Source: Geodermatophilus saharensis (lineage in GTDB: Bacteria > Actinomycetota > Actinomycetes > Mycobacteriales > Geodermatophilaceae). From it: a stretch of 64,000 nt of DNA. The notes below the pieces were generated by a model that was not told where the DNA came from, searched no databases, and saw only the letters and a program-made list of their open reading frames with translations. Location: the NCBI RefSeq assembly GCF_900188205.1, contig NZ_FZOH01000002.1, forward strand, positions 372,001 through 436,000, written 5' to 3'. A program made the position numbers and the translations under genes. Shown here piece by piece: positions 1 to 7,718 of this stretch (its first letter is position 1; each line of letters starts with the position of its first letter).

Positions 1-209
1 CCCCCGGTCGGCTGCGCCTCGCCGTCCAGGACCACGAGGTCCACCCCGCCGCCGTCGACGGTGTCGACGACGTCCTCCCCGGTGGCGCACTCGATCCACC
101 GCAGGGGGCCCACGTCGGGCGCCGGGCGGCGGCCCACCGCGGTGCGGACGGCCTCGCGGACCTCGGGCCGGGAGCTGTAGACGAGGACGGTGGCCGGCGC
201 GTCGATCAC
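1..209 (-). CDS. Receiver-like regulatory protein, N-terminal part (partial)
   Basis: The gene runs off the left edge, so only about 69 N-terminal residues are visible. They begin [20 protein letters not shown] and contain a VDLVVLDGE strand-end, which resembles the receiver fold of response regulators, where an Asp at the end of the third strand is the phosphoacceptor. The start is GTG at 209, with TAGGCT 7 bases upstream and no Shine-Dalgarno sequence, which suggests a leaderless transcript divergent from the oxidase operon. The output domain lies outside the window, so its function cannot be told; the receiver call is inference from a short fragment. Confidence 0.6.
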   Translation of the reverse strand, partial: MIDAPATVLVYSSRPEVREAVRTAVGRRPAPDVGPLRWIECATGEDVVDTVDGGGVDLVVLDGEAQPTG

Positions 210-216
210 GCCCGGC

Positions 217-222
217 AGCCTA
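217..222 (-). promoter_or_regulatory. Leaderless -10 element of the receiver-like gene
   Basis: On the minus strand this reads TAGGCT, followed by a 7-base spacer and the GTG start at 209. It fits the actinobacterial TANNNT-N6-8-RTG leaderless layout. Confidence 0.5.
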
Positions 223-339
223 GTGCCCGGCCGGGGCCGCTCCGGGGGACGCGACGCCCGTCCGGGGGACGGTCTCGGCCTGGTCACGGCGCAGGCACGC
301 CGTGCCACCCACGGTCGGTGCACGTCGTCGACCGATGCC

Positions 340-966
340 ATGATGGACGTCGTGACAACGGCCCCCGTGGCGAGCAGCACCTTCGACACCTCGCGGGTGC
401 ACTCCCTGACCCGACCGAACATGGTCAGCGTCGGCACGATCATCTGGCTCTCCAGCGAGCTGATGTTCTTCGCCGGGCTGTTCGCCATGTACTTCACCGC
501 GCGCGCCCGCGCGACCGAGGGCTGGCCCCCGGAACCGACCGAACTGAACCTGCCCTACGCGCTGTTCTTCACGCTGATCCTGGTGGCGTCCTCGGTCACC
601 TGCCAGATCGGCGTGTTCGCGGCGGAGAGCGGCAACGTCTACGGCCTGCGCCGGTGGTTCACGATCACCTTCGTCATGGGCCTGGTCTTCGTGCTGGCCC
701 AGTTCAACGAGTACCGGGTGCTGGTCACCGAGCACGGGACGTCCATCTCGAGCTCGACGTACGGCTCGGTCTTCTACCTGACGACCGGCTTCCACGCGCT
801 GCACGTCATCGGCGGCCTGGTCGCGTTCGTCTACGTGCTCATCCGGTCCACCATGGGCCGTTTCACGCCGGCACAGGCGACCTCGGCGATCGTGGTCTCC
901 TACTACTGGCACTTCGTCGACGTCGTGTGGGTCGGGCTCTTCGCCACGATCTACCTGATCCGCTAG
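340..966 (+). CDS. ctaE: Cytochrome c oxidase (aa3) subunit III
   Basis: This is subunit III of the membrane haem-copper terminal oxidase, about 208 residues with five hydrophobic helices. The typical actinobacterial N-terminus is clear, with [20 protein letters not shown] and the conserved Glu of the first helix, and the last helices contain [14 protein letters not shown] at 340 was chosen; ATG 343 and GTG 352 are in frame and give the same core. The open frame extends further upstream, but those residues look unlike the family. The gene is followed after 7 bases by qcrC and forms one operon with qcrCAB, as in other actinobacteria, where bc1 and aa3 make one supercomplex. Confidence 0.95.
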   Translation: MMDVVTTAPVASSTFDTSRVHSLTRPNMVSVGTIIWLSSELMFFAGLFAMYFTARARATEGWPPEPTELNLPYALFFTLILVASSVTCQIGVFAAESGNVYGLRRWFTITFVMGLVFVLAQFNEYRVLVTEHGTSISSSTYGSVFYLTTGFHALHVIGGLVAFVYVLIRSTMGRFTPAQATSAIVVSYYWHFVDVVWVGLFATIYLIR

Positions 967-973
967 GGAACCG

Positions 974-1852
974 GTGTCCACTCCGAACCCGCACTCCGAC
1001 ACCCAGCCCGTCGAGGGCGCGCGCCGGTCCCGCTGGTCGCGCCGTCCTGCCGAGGGCACCCCGGCCGCGGCGGCCCGCGTCCGCCGCCGCTCCAAGCAGC
1101 GGCGGCGGCTGGGCAACGTCGCCGGCCTGATGGCCGGCCTCGTCCTCACCGGCGCCCTGTACTCCGTCGTCGCCCCCGGCGCGCTGGCCGCACCCGAGGG
1201 CAGCGAGTCCAGCGCGGAGGCCGCCGGCCGGGAGCTGTACGAGCGCAGCTGCATCAGCTGCCACGGCGAGAACCTCGAGGGCGTGCCCAACCGCGGGCCG
1301 TCGCTCATCGGTGTCGGCGAGGCCGCCGTGTACTTCCAGGTCCACACCGGCCGCATGCCGCTGGTGCGCCAGGACGCGCAGGCCCCCGACAAGCCGGCGG
1401 TCTTCTCCGACGAGGAGATCGACCAGCTGATGGCCTACGTGCAGGCCAACGGCGGCGGCCCGACGCTCCCCTCCGGCGACCTGCGCGACGGCGACCTCGC
1501 CGCCGGCGGTGAGCTGTTCCGGCTCAACTGCGCCTCCTGCCACAACTTCGTCGGCGAGGGCGGCGCGCTGTCCTCGGGCAAGTACGCCCCGAGCCTCGAG
1601 GACGCCAACGACCTCGAGATCTACACGGCCATGCTGACCGGCCCGGAGAACATGCCGGTGTTCGGGGACAACCAGCTCACCCCCGAGGACAAGCGCTCGA
1701 TCATCAACTACATCCAGACCGTCACCGACATGCCCGACCCGGGCGGTGCCGGCATCGGCCGCATCGGGCCGGTGGGCGAGGGCGTCGTGATCTGGGTCGT
1801 CGGCATCTCCGCGCTGATGTTCGGGATCTTCTGGATGGGGAGCAAGGCGTGA
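974..1852 (+). CDS. qcrC: Cytochrome bc1 complex diheme cytochrome c subunit
   Basis: QcrC is the membrane-anchored diheme cytochrome c that replaces soluble cytochrome c in actinobacteria and passes electrons from the bc1 complex to the aa3 oxidase. The 292-residue product has a basic N-terminus, a signal/anchor helix at about 48-70, two c-type haem motifs (CISCH at 93-97 and CASCH at 186-190) and a C-terminal membrane helix at about 270-288. Met residues that could be axial ligands follow each motif. The GTG start has GGGAA just upstream. The stop overlaps the qcrA start in a GTGA tetranucleotide, so translation is probably coupled. Confidence 0.97.
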   Translation: MSTPNPHSDTQPVEGARRSRWSRRPAEGTPAAAARVRRRSKQRRRLGNVAGLMAGLVLTGALYSVVAPGALAAPEGSESSAEAAGRELYERSCISCHGENLEGVPNRGPSLIGVGEAAVYFQVHTGRMPLVRQDAQAPDKPAVFSDEEIDQLMAYVQANGGGPTLPSGDLRDGDLAAGGELFRLNCASCHNFVGEGGALSSGKYAPSLEDANDLEIYTAMLTGPENMPVFGDNQLTPEDKRSIINYIQTVTDMPDPGGAGIGRIGPVGEGVVIWVVGISALMFGIFWMGSKA

Positions 1853-2961
1853 CCACGCACGACACCCGGCCCGGCAGCACCGGCGGGTCGGACACCCCCG
1901 GCCCGCTCTACGGCGGCCCGGACGACGACTACACGCCGGAGCAGCTCGCGGCGATGCCCCGCGAGGACCTCGACCGGCTCGGCGCCCGCTACGACCACGT
2001 CGAGGTCCTCCACGTCGACCCGGGCCCCGAGCCCGGCTCGGCGGTCGAGAAGCGCGCGGTGCGCCAGGTCGGGCTCACCTTCGCCCTGGCCGGGCTGTCG
2101 GCGTTCGCCTTCTGCGTGGTGTACGCCGGCGCCGGCTGGTTCCTGCCCGACTGGCAGTGGGAGCTCGGCAGCAGCACCTTCAGCACCCTCTACACGCCGC
2201 TGCTGGGCCTGCTCATGGGTCTGGCGTTCACCTTCTTCGGTGTCGGGCTGGTGCTCTACACCAAGAAGCTGCTGCCCCACGAGACGGCGGTGCAGGACAA
2301 GCACGACGGGTCGCACTTCGACCGCGTGACCACCGGCGCCACCCTGGTCGGCGGCCTGCACAACTCGGGCCTGGCGCGGCGCAAGCTCATCACCCGGACG
2401 CTGGTGTTCATGGGCGGCGGCCTCGGGCTGATGCTGCTCGCCCCGCTCGGCGGCCTCATCAAGAACCCGAACCGCGGCAACCCGCTGGGCACCACCTCGT
2501 GGGCCGAGGGCGTGCGGCTGGTCCGGGACGACGGCACCCCGATCCGCCCCGGTGACCAGGTGCCCGGCTCGCTGGAGACGGTCTTCCCGGCCGTCCCCGG
2601 CGGCAACCGGCAGACCGACGTCGCCACCATGCTGATCCGGCTGCGCCCCTCCCAGCAGGAAGCCGCGGTGCCGCGGGCGGGCCAGGAGGACTTCGGCTAC
2701 GGCGACTACGTCGCCTACTCCAAGATCTGCACGCACGCCGGCTGCCCGGTGTCGCTGTACGAGCAGGAGACCAGCCGCATCCTGTGCCCCTGCCACCAGT
2801 CGCAGTTCGACGTCACGCAGGGCGCGAAGCCGGTGTTCGGACCGGCCACCCGCTCGCTGCCGCAGCTGCCGATCACGGTCGACGACGAGGGGTTCTTCGT
2901 CGCGCGCAGCGACTACATTGAGGCCGTGGGTCCCACCTACTGGAACCGGGAGCGCATCTGA
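1849..2961 (+). CDS. qcrA: Cytochrome bc1 complex Rieske iron-sulfur subunit
   Basis: This is the Rieske [2Fe-2S] subunit that takes electrons from menaquinol at the outer face of the membrane. The 370-residue product has the long actinobacterial N-terminus, three hydrophobic helices (about 75-97, 113-137 and 182-205) and the cluster ligands C294-T-H296 and C313-P-C315-H316, with the extra disulfide Cys at 299. The start overlaps the qcrC stop by 4 bases, and the stop shares one base with the qcrB ATG. The three bc1 genes are therefore translationally linked. Confidence 0.97.
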   Translation: MTTHDTRPGSTGGSDTPGPLYGGPDDDYTPEQLAAMPREDLDRLGARYDHVEVLHVDPGPEPGSAVEKRAVRQVGLTFALAGLSAFAFCVVYAGAGWFLPDWQWELGSSTFSTLYTPLLGLLMGLAFTFFGVGLVLYTKKLLPHETAVQDKHDGSHFDRVTTGATLVGGLHNSGLARRKLITRTLVFMGGGLGLMLLAPLGGLIKNPNRGNPLGTTSWAEGVRLVRDDGTPIRPGDQVPGSLETVFPAVPGGNRQTDVATMLIRLRPSQQEAAVPRAGQEDFGYGDYVAYSKICTHAGCPVSLYEQETSRILCPCHQSQFDVTQGAKPVFGPATRSLPQLPITVDDEGFFVARSDYIEAVGPTYWNRERI

Positions 2962-4679
2962 TGGCTCGCACCGCCACCGCCCCGGGAGCGCCCAAGACGC
3001 TCGTGGGCAAGGCCGCTCTCGAGGTCGACGACCGGCTCATCGTCGCCGGTCCGCTGCGCAGGACGCTGAACAAGGTCTTCCCCGACCACTGGTCGTTCCT
3101 GCTCGGGGAGATCGCGCTCTACTCGTTCATCATCCTGCTGCTCACCGGCACGTACCTGACGTTCTTCTTCCAGGCCTCGATGACCGAGGTCACCTACGAC
3201 GGCTCGTACGCGCCGCTGCGCGGCGTCGAGATGTCGATCGCCTACGCGTCGACGCTCGACATCTCCTTCGACGTCCGCGGCGGGCTGCTGATCCGGCAGA
3301 TCCACCACTGGGCCGCGCTGCTGTTCATGGCGTCGATCGTCTGCCACATGCTGCGGATCTTCTTCACCGGCGCGTTCCGCCGGCCGCGCGAGACCAACTG
3401 GCTCATCGGTGTCGCGCTGCTGATCCTCGGCATCTTCGAGGGCTTCGCCGGCTACTCGATGCCCGACGACCTGCTCTCGGGCACCGGCCTGCGGATCATG
3501 TCGGCGATCATCCTGTCGATCCCGGTCATCGGCACATGGGCGCACTGGGCGGTGTTCGGCGGTGACTACGTCGGTGACCTGATCGTCGGGCGGCTCTACA
3601 TCGCCCACGTGCTGATCATCCCGGCGATCATCCTCGGGCTGATCGCGCTGCACCTGCTGATCCTGGTCAAGCAGAAGCACACCCAGTTCCCCGGCCCGGG
3701 CCGCACGGAGCACAACGTCGTGGGCAACCGGCTCTTCCCGACCTTCGCCGGGAAGGCGACCGGCCTGCTGCTCGTCGTCTTCGGGGTGTGCGCCGCCCTC
3801 GGTGGCCTGGTGCAGATCAACCCGCTGTGGCTGTGGGGTCCGTACAACCCCGCCCAGGTCTCGGCCGCCTCGCAGCCGGACTGGTACGTGATGTTCCTCG
3901 ACGGGTCGACGCGTCTGTTCCCGGCCTGGGACATCTACCTGCCGGGCAACTACAACATCCCGGCGCTGTTCTGGCCGACCGTGGTGCTCCCGGGCATCAT
4001 CTTCACGCTCCTGCTCGCCTACCCGATGCTGGAGCGGAAGCTGACCGGCGACACCGCGTCGCACCACCTGCTGCAGCGCCCGCGCGACGTGCCCGTGCGC
4101 ACCTCGCTCGGCCTGATGGCCATCTCGTTCTACGTGGTGCTGCTGCTGTCGGGCGCCAACGACGTCATCGCCGACAAGTTCGACATCAGCCTCAACGCGA
4201 TGACCTGGATCGGCCGCATCGGCCTGATCATCCTCCCGCCGATCGCCTACGTGATCACCTACCGGATCTGCCTGGGTCTGCAGCAGCACGACCGCGAGGT
4301 GCTCGAGCACGGCATCGAGACCGGTGTCATCCGCCGGCTGCCGCACGGTGAGTTCATCGAGGTGCACCAGCCGCTGGGTCCGGTCGACGAGCACGGCCAC
4401 GGCGAGCTGGCCTACGGCGGCGCTCCGGTGCCCAAGAAGATGAACCAGGTCGGTGGCGCCCGGCGCGCCATCCGCGGGTTCTTCTCCCCCATCGAGGAGC
4501 CGCAGGCGGTCGAGCTCGAGCAGCGCGGCGAGGAGCGGGGCCTGGCCCCGGCCGACCCGCACCGCGAGCTGACGACCAGCGGTCGCCCCGCCGAGGGCGG
4601 CCGCCCGTCCGACGGCGGGCGTCCCTCCGAGGGTGGCCGCCCGTCCGAGGGTGGCCGGCCGCAGGAGCCGCGCGACTGA
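2961..4679 (+). CDS. qcrB: Cytochrome bc1 complex cytochrome b subunit
   Basis: QcrB is the quinol-oxidising cytochrome b, with two b haems in a bundle of N-terminal helices followed by a C-terminal membrane part. The 572-residue sequence shows the helix-B and helix-D histidine regions ([38 protein letters not shown]) and the Qo-site segment [10 protein letters not shown], in the position of the classical PEW motif. It is longer than cytochrome b of most bacteria because of a soluble C-terminal tail, which ends in four six-residue repeats of the type E/D-G-G-R-P-S. The role of that tail is not known to me. Last gene of the ctaE-qcrCAB operon. Confidence 0.96.
   Translation: MARTATAPGAPKTLVGKAALEVDDRLIVAGPLRRTLNKVFPDHWSFLLGEIALYSFIILLLTGTYLTFFFQASMTEVTYDGSYAPLRGVEMSIAYASTLDISFDVRGGLLIRQIHHWAALLFMASIVCHMLRIFFTGAFRRPRETNWLIGVALLILGIFEGFAGYSMPDDLLSGTGLRIMSAIILSIPVIGTWAHWAVFGGDYVGDLIVGRLYIAHVLIIPAIILGLIALHLLILVKQKHTQFPGPGRTEHNVVGNRLFPTFAGKATGLLLVVFGVCAALGGLVQINPLWLWGPYNPAQVSAASQPDWYVMFLDGSTRLFPAWDIYLPGNYNIPALFWPTVVLPGIIFTLLLAYPMLERKLTGDTASHHLLQRPRDVPVRTSLGLMAISFYVVLLLSGANDVIADKFDISLNAMTWIGRIGLIILPPIAYVITYRICLGLQQHDREVLEHGIETGVIRRLPHGEFIEVHQPLGPVDEHGHGELAYGGAPVPKKMNQVGGARRAIRGFFSPIEEPQAVELEQRGEERGLAPADPHRELTTSGRPAEGGRPSDGGRPSEGGRPSEGGRPQEPRD
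4593..4664 (+). repeat. Four 18-bp coding repeats in the qcrB tail
   Basis: Four consecutive 18-bp units encode [18 protein letters not shown] and EGGRPQ at the C-terminus of QcrB. They preserve the frame and are probably a slippage-expanded disordered tail. Confidence 0.8.
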
Positions 4680-4703
4680 GCACGACGCCCTGAGAAGGGC
4701 GGA

Positions 4704-4744
4704 CAGCAGGGCCCCGGTGGAGTCTCTCCACCGGGGCCCTGCTG
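4704..4744 (+). terminator. Terminator of the ctaE-qcrCAB operon, first hairpin
   Basis: A perfect 19-bp stem with a 3-base TCT loop starts 25 bases after the qcrB stop. The stem is almost all G/C and no T-tract follows, as is usual in high-GC actinobacteria. Confidence 0.85.
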
Positions 4745-4794
4745 CATTGCCGGGCCCCGGTGGAGTCTCTCCACCGGGGCCCTGCTGCATTGCC
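4709..4794. repeat. Tandem duplication of a 43-bp terminator unit
   Basis: Two identical 43-bp units (4709-4751 and 4752-4794) sit head to tail, followed by five bases of a third. Each unit contains the GGTGGAG-TCT-CTCCACC hairpin, so the second copy forms another 14-bp stem at 4752-4782. The result is a double terminator after qcrB. Confidence 0.9.
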
Positions 4795-4799
4795 GGGCC

Positions 4800-5281
4800 G
4801 CGGCGCGGGCACGGACGGGGCCAACCGGTGTGCCGGCCGGTGACCCGCCCGGACTGCACTAGACTCCGCGGCAGGCGCCCGGTGTGCCGGCCCGGCCGCG
4901 CACCGGTCCCAGTCCCCCTCCCCTGCACCGGTCGCCGGTCGCCTCGGCCGCGCCCGTGCCGGGAGGCGTCGGTGGAGGCCCCACGGCCCTCACCGGCTCC
5001 CTCGGACGCCGTCTCCCGTGACCGCCACACCCGGTGCCGGAGCCGGCCACGGGGCTCCGTGCACCCCCCGTCACCTCGCCGCCGTCACCCCGCCCCGCTC
5101 CGGTTCCCCGAGGGGCCGCACGGGGCGCTCCGGTCCGCCCGTGCCGCCTGCCCCTGCCGGCGCGCGGCCGGGCCCACGAGCGCACGACCGGACGGGCCCG
5201 GGACCTCACCACCCGGGGAACTCAGCCTCTCGACGGCCGCGGTGGAGGTCGGCCACCGGCCGCCAGCAGGCCCCGGAGACG
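4800..5281. other. Intergenic stretch without a convincing gene
   Basis: Between the qcrB double terminator and the ctaF terminator I see no credible coding sequence; open frames here are rich in Pro, Arg and Ala and match no family I know. A TAGACT hexamer at 4859-4864 could be a plus-strand -10 element, but no gene with a plausible start follows it. Confidence 0.5.
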
Positions 5282-5318
5282 CACGAGGGCCCTCTCCCGC
5301 GGTGCGGGAGAGGGCCCT
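5282..5318 (-). terminator. Terminator of the ctaC-ctaF operon
   Basis: A perfect 17-bp stem with a 3-base loop (GGT on the plus strand) lies just after the ctaF stop on the minus strand. It could also stop plus-strand read-through from qcrB. Confidence 0.85.
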
Positions 5319-5335
5319 CGAGGAGGTCTGACGGG

Positions 5336-5740
5336 TCAGCTGGACTGCGCGTTCTGCCCGACGTAGTACTCGAACAGCAGGCCGCCGATGGTGATCAGCA
5401 GCGTGACCACGCCGATGGCGATCAGCCAGTAGTACCAGAACGCCATGCCGTAGCCGGTGATGGCCGCACCCAGCGCGATGCCGAACGGCCAGTAGCTGGC
5501 CGGGCTGAAGAAGCCGAGCTCGCCGGCGCCCTCGGCGATCTCGGCGTCCTTGCGGTCCTCGGGCCGGGCGTCGATGCGCCGGGAGATGAACCAGAAGAAG
5601 CCACCGATGAGACCGGTGAGACCCCCGGACAGGATCAGCGCCGTCGTCCCGATCGGCTCACGGCTCCAGAAGCCGTACACGGCCGCGGTGACGATGCAGA
5701 AGACCGCGATGAGGTTGAAGATGAGCGCCTCGACCTTCAC
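5336..5740 (-). CDS. ctaF: Cytochrome c oxidase subunit IV, actinobacterial type
   Basis: CtaF is a small extra subunit of the actinobacterial aa3 oxidase. The 134-residue product has four hydrophobic segments (about 5-24, 32-52, 84-103 and 106-127) and the family landmarks at its start (KVEALIFNLIAVFCIVTA) and in the middle (FFSPASYWPFGIALGAA). It lies 51 bases downstream of ctaC on the same strand, as in other actinobacteria, so the two are one operon. Subunit I (ctaD) is not in the window. Confidence 0.95.
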   Translation of the reverse strand: MKVEALIFNLIAVFCIVTAAVYGFWSREPIGTTALILSGGLTGLIGGFFWFISRRIDARPEDRKDAEIAEGAGELGFFSPASYWPFGIALGAAITGYGMAFWYYWLIAIGVVTLLITIGGLLFEYYVGQNAQSS

Positions 5741-5791
5741 GGTCGTCCTCCCTGCGCAGCGTCGGGGTGGTGGTCGGTTCCGCCGGTCACG

Positions 5792-6664
5792 TCAGTTGGC
5801 TGCCTGCTGGTAGTACCCGTCGCCCACGCGGAAGGGACGGGTGGTGGTGGCCTCGCCGTCCTGGCCGATGGACTCCAGGGCCTCGCGGGTGGTCTGGCCG
5901 GACTCGCGGGCGGCCAGGTAGGCGTCGTAGTCCTCGGCGGTGACCACGCGGACCTCGAAGTTCATGTAGGCGTGGTAGGTGCCGCACAGCTCGGCGCAGC
6001 GGCCCACGTAGGCGCCTGTCTCGTTGGCGCGCACCTCGAAGACGTTGTCCCGGCCGTTCTCGTTGCCCGGGATGACGTCGAGCTTGAAGAGGAACTCCGG
6101 CACCCAGAAGGAGTGGATGACGTCGGCGGAGGCGACCTCGAAGCGGACGTCCTGGTCGACCGGCATGACCAGGATCGGGATCTCGTCGGTGGAGCCCACC
6201 GTGTTCACCGGCTCGCCGTCGTCACCGGTGGTCTCCGGGTAGACGAACTGCCAGTTCCACTTGAAGGCGTTGACGGCGATCGTGGTGCCGGGGTCGTCGC
6301 TGCGCTCCTGGACGTCGTTCTGCACCGAGACGGTGAAGAAGAACAGGACCGCGATGATGACGAACGGGACGATCGAGTACGCGATCTCCAGCGGCAGGTT
6401 GTAGGCGGTCTGCCGCGGCAGCTCGTCGCCCCGCTTCCGGTGGAAGACGACCGACCAGATGATCAGCCCCCACACCAGGAAGCCGACGATGAGCGCGGCG
6501 ATCACCGAGCCGGTCCACAGCTGGCGGATCTGGGTGGCTTCCTCGGTGACGCCCTCGGGGAAACCGAAGCGCCAGAACTCGTTGTTGAGGTCGCATCCGG
6601 TGAGGGTGAGCACCCCCAGGAGACCGAGCGCGGCGACCCGCGCGAGCCTGCTGCGTCGAGCCAC
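5792..6664 (-). CDS. ctaC: Cytochrome c oxidase subunit II (lipoprotein, CuA)
   Basis: Subunit II carries the binuclear CuA centre, which receives electrons from QcrC. GTG 6664 was chosen because AGGAGG lies 10 bases upstream and the product then starts with a clean lipoprotein signal (VARRSRLARVAALGLLGVL) and the lipobox LTGC with Cys at 24. Two membrane helices follow (about 50-75 and 95-115). The CuA ligands are all present: His184, Cys223, Cys227, His231 and Met234. The product is 290 residues. A longer frame to 6739 exists but lacks a ribosome binding site and would bury the signal peptide. Confidence 0.96.
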   Translation of the reverse strand: MARRSRLARVAALGLLGVLTLTGCDLNNEFWRFGFPEGVTEEATQIRQLWTGSVIAALIVGFLVWGLIIWSVVFHRKRGDELPRQTAYNLPLEIAYSIVPFVIIAVLFFFTVSVQNDVQERSDDPGTTIAVNAFKWNWQFVYPETTGDDGEPVNTVGSTDEIPILVMPVDQDVRFEVASADVIHSFWVPEFLFKLDVIPGNENGRDNVFEVRANETGAYVGRCAELCGTYHAYMNFEVRVVTAEDYDAYLAARESGQTTREALESIGQDGEATTTRPFRVGDGYYQQAAN

Positions 6665-6762
6665 TGCCCGCTGCCTCCTCGTTCCTCCGCCCGGGCGTCC
6701 CGGGCGGCTCTGCCGGCGTCGCGCCGGTGGGTGCCCCACCTCGGACTTCGCGCCGGACGCCA

Positions 6763-6784
6763 GTCGGATCCGAGACTATCCGAC
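6763..6784 (-). promoter_or_regulatory. ctaC promoter with overlapping inverted repeat
   Basis: A 7-bp inverted repeat, GTCGGAT-N8-ATCCGAC, spans a minus-strand TAGTCT hexamer at 6773-6778 that fits a -10 box, about 100 bases upstream of the ctaC start. A repeat centred on a -10 box is a typical operator position. The cognate regulator is unknown. Confidence 0.45.
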
Positions 6785-6941
6785 CGCCCACGGGAGCCGC
6801 CGACCGGAGACCCGGGACCGGCGGGTCGGCCGGGGCGGCAGTGACGGCACACGACGGCGGTGACGAGACGCACTGCCCGCGCACCCCCGGTGTCCGGCCG
6901 GAGCCGCCGTCGCACCCGGCGGGGCGGTTAGAGTCGAGGAC

Positions 6942-7307
6942 GTGTGGACGCGGCTGCTGACCCCCAAGTGGGTGCTCCTGCACCTGCTGGTCGCCGCCCT
7001 GTTCGTCGCCACCTTCTTCCTCGGCGCCTGGCAGCTGGGCAAGGCGGAGAACGGCGGCGGTGCGGTCAACTGGAGCTACGCGCTGCAGTGGCCGCTCTAC
7101 GGGTTCATGGGCCTGTGGTTCTACGTGCGCATGGTGCGCGAGGAGCTGCGCCGCGACCCCGACGAGGACGAGCCCGGCAACGCCGTGGTGCTCTACCAGC
7201 GGCCGCGGATCGACACCACCGGTGACCCCGAGCTGGCCGCCTACAACGCCTACCTCGCCGAGCTCAACGAGCGGGCGCTGGGCCAGCGGGGTCCCGGTGG
7301 CCGCTGA
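6942..7307 (+). CDS. Small membrane protein with a SURF1-like N-terminus
   Basis: The 121-residue protein has two hydrophobic segments (about 8-28 and 44-62) and a charged C-terminal part. Its start, LTPKWVLLHLLVAALFVATFFLGAWQLG, resembles the first helix of SURF1-type oxidase assembly proteins, but the large periplasmic SURF1 domain is absent. From memory, similar short actinobacterial proteins are sometimes labelled transcriptional regulators, for which I see no support. GTG 6942 lies 7 bases after TAGAGT (6929-6934), so the transcript is probably leaderless. The next gene overlaps its 3' end by 11 bases. An accessory role in oxidase assembly is only suggested by position. Confidence 0.7.
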   Translation: MWTRLLTPKWVLLHLLVAALFVATFFLGAWQLGKAENGGGAVNWSYALQWPLYGFMGLWFYVRMVREELRRDPDEDEPGNAVVLYQRPRIDTTGDPELAAYNAYLAELNERALGQRGPGGR

Positions 7308-7671
7308 GCACACCGCGGCGTCGTCCCGGCTCCCCCGGGCCCTGGCCCGCCGTGTCGGCAGGGACGTCCCCACGGCCCTGGCCCGGTACCGGGTGATGGC
7401 CTGGATCGTCGGTGTCCTGCTCGTCGCGCTGATCCTGGTCGCCGTCCCGCTGAAGTACGCCGCCGGCCTCGACGGACCGGTCGCGGTCATCGGGACCGCC
7501 CACGGCTGGCTCTACGCGATCTTCTTCCTGACCGCCTGCGACCTCGCGCTGCGCGCCCGGTGGACCCTGCGCGGGACCGCCCTGGTGCTGATCGCCGGCA
7601 CCGTCCCGATCCTGTCCTTCGTCGCCGAGCGGATCGCCACCCGCAAGACCCGCGCCGGCGAGCGCCTCTGA
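7297..7671 (+). CDS. DUF3817 integral membrane protein
   Basis: The 124-residue product has three or four hydrophobic segments and the layout of DUF3817 proteins, including AVIGTAHGWLYAIFFLTACDLAL and a basic C-terminus. Function is unknown. GTG 7297 lies inside the end of the preceding gene, an 11-base overlap, so both are translated from one message. Earlier in-frame starts exist, but the residues before this GTG are out-of-frame shadow of the upstream gene. Confidence 0.8.
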   Translation: MAAEHTAASSRLPRALARRVGRDVPTALARYRVMAWIVGVLLVALILVAVPLKYAAGLDGPVAVIGTAHGWLYAIFFLTACDLALRARWTLRGTALVLIAGTVPILSFVAERIATRKTRAGERL

Positions 7672-7718
7672 CCCCGTCCGGCACCGGCCGGGCACGATCC
7701 CCCGGGAGACCTGCGCCC

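Noticed and set aside
2937..5030. A 697-codon minus-strand frame opposite qcrB
   Set aside because: Antisense shadow with Asp/Arg/Val/Gly-rich composition.
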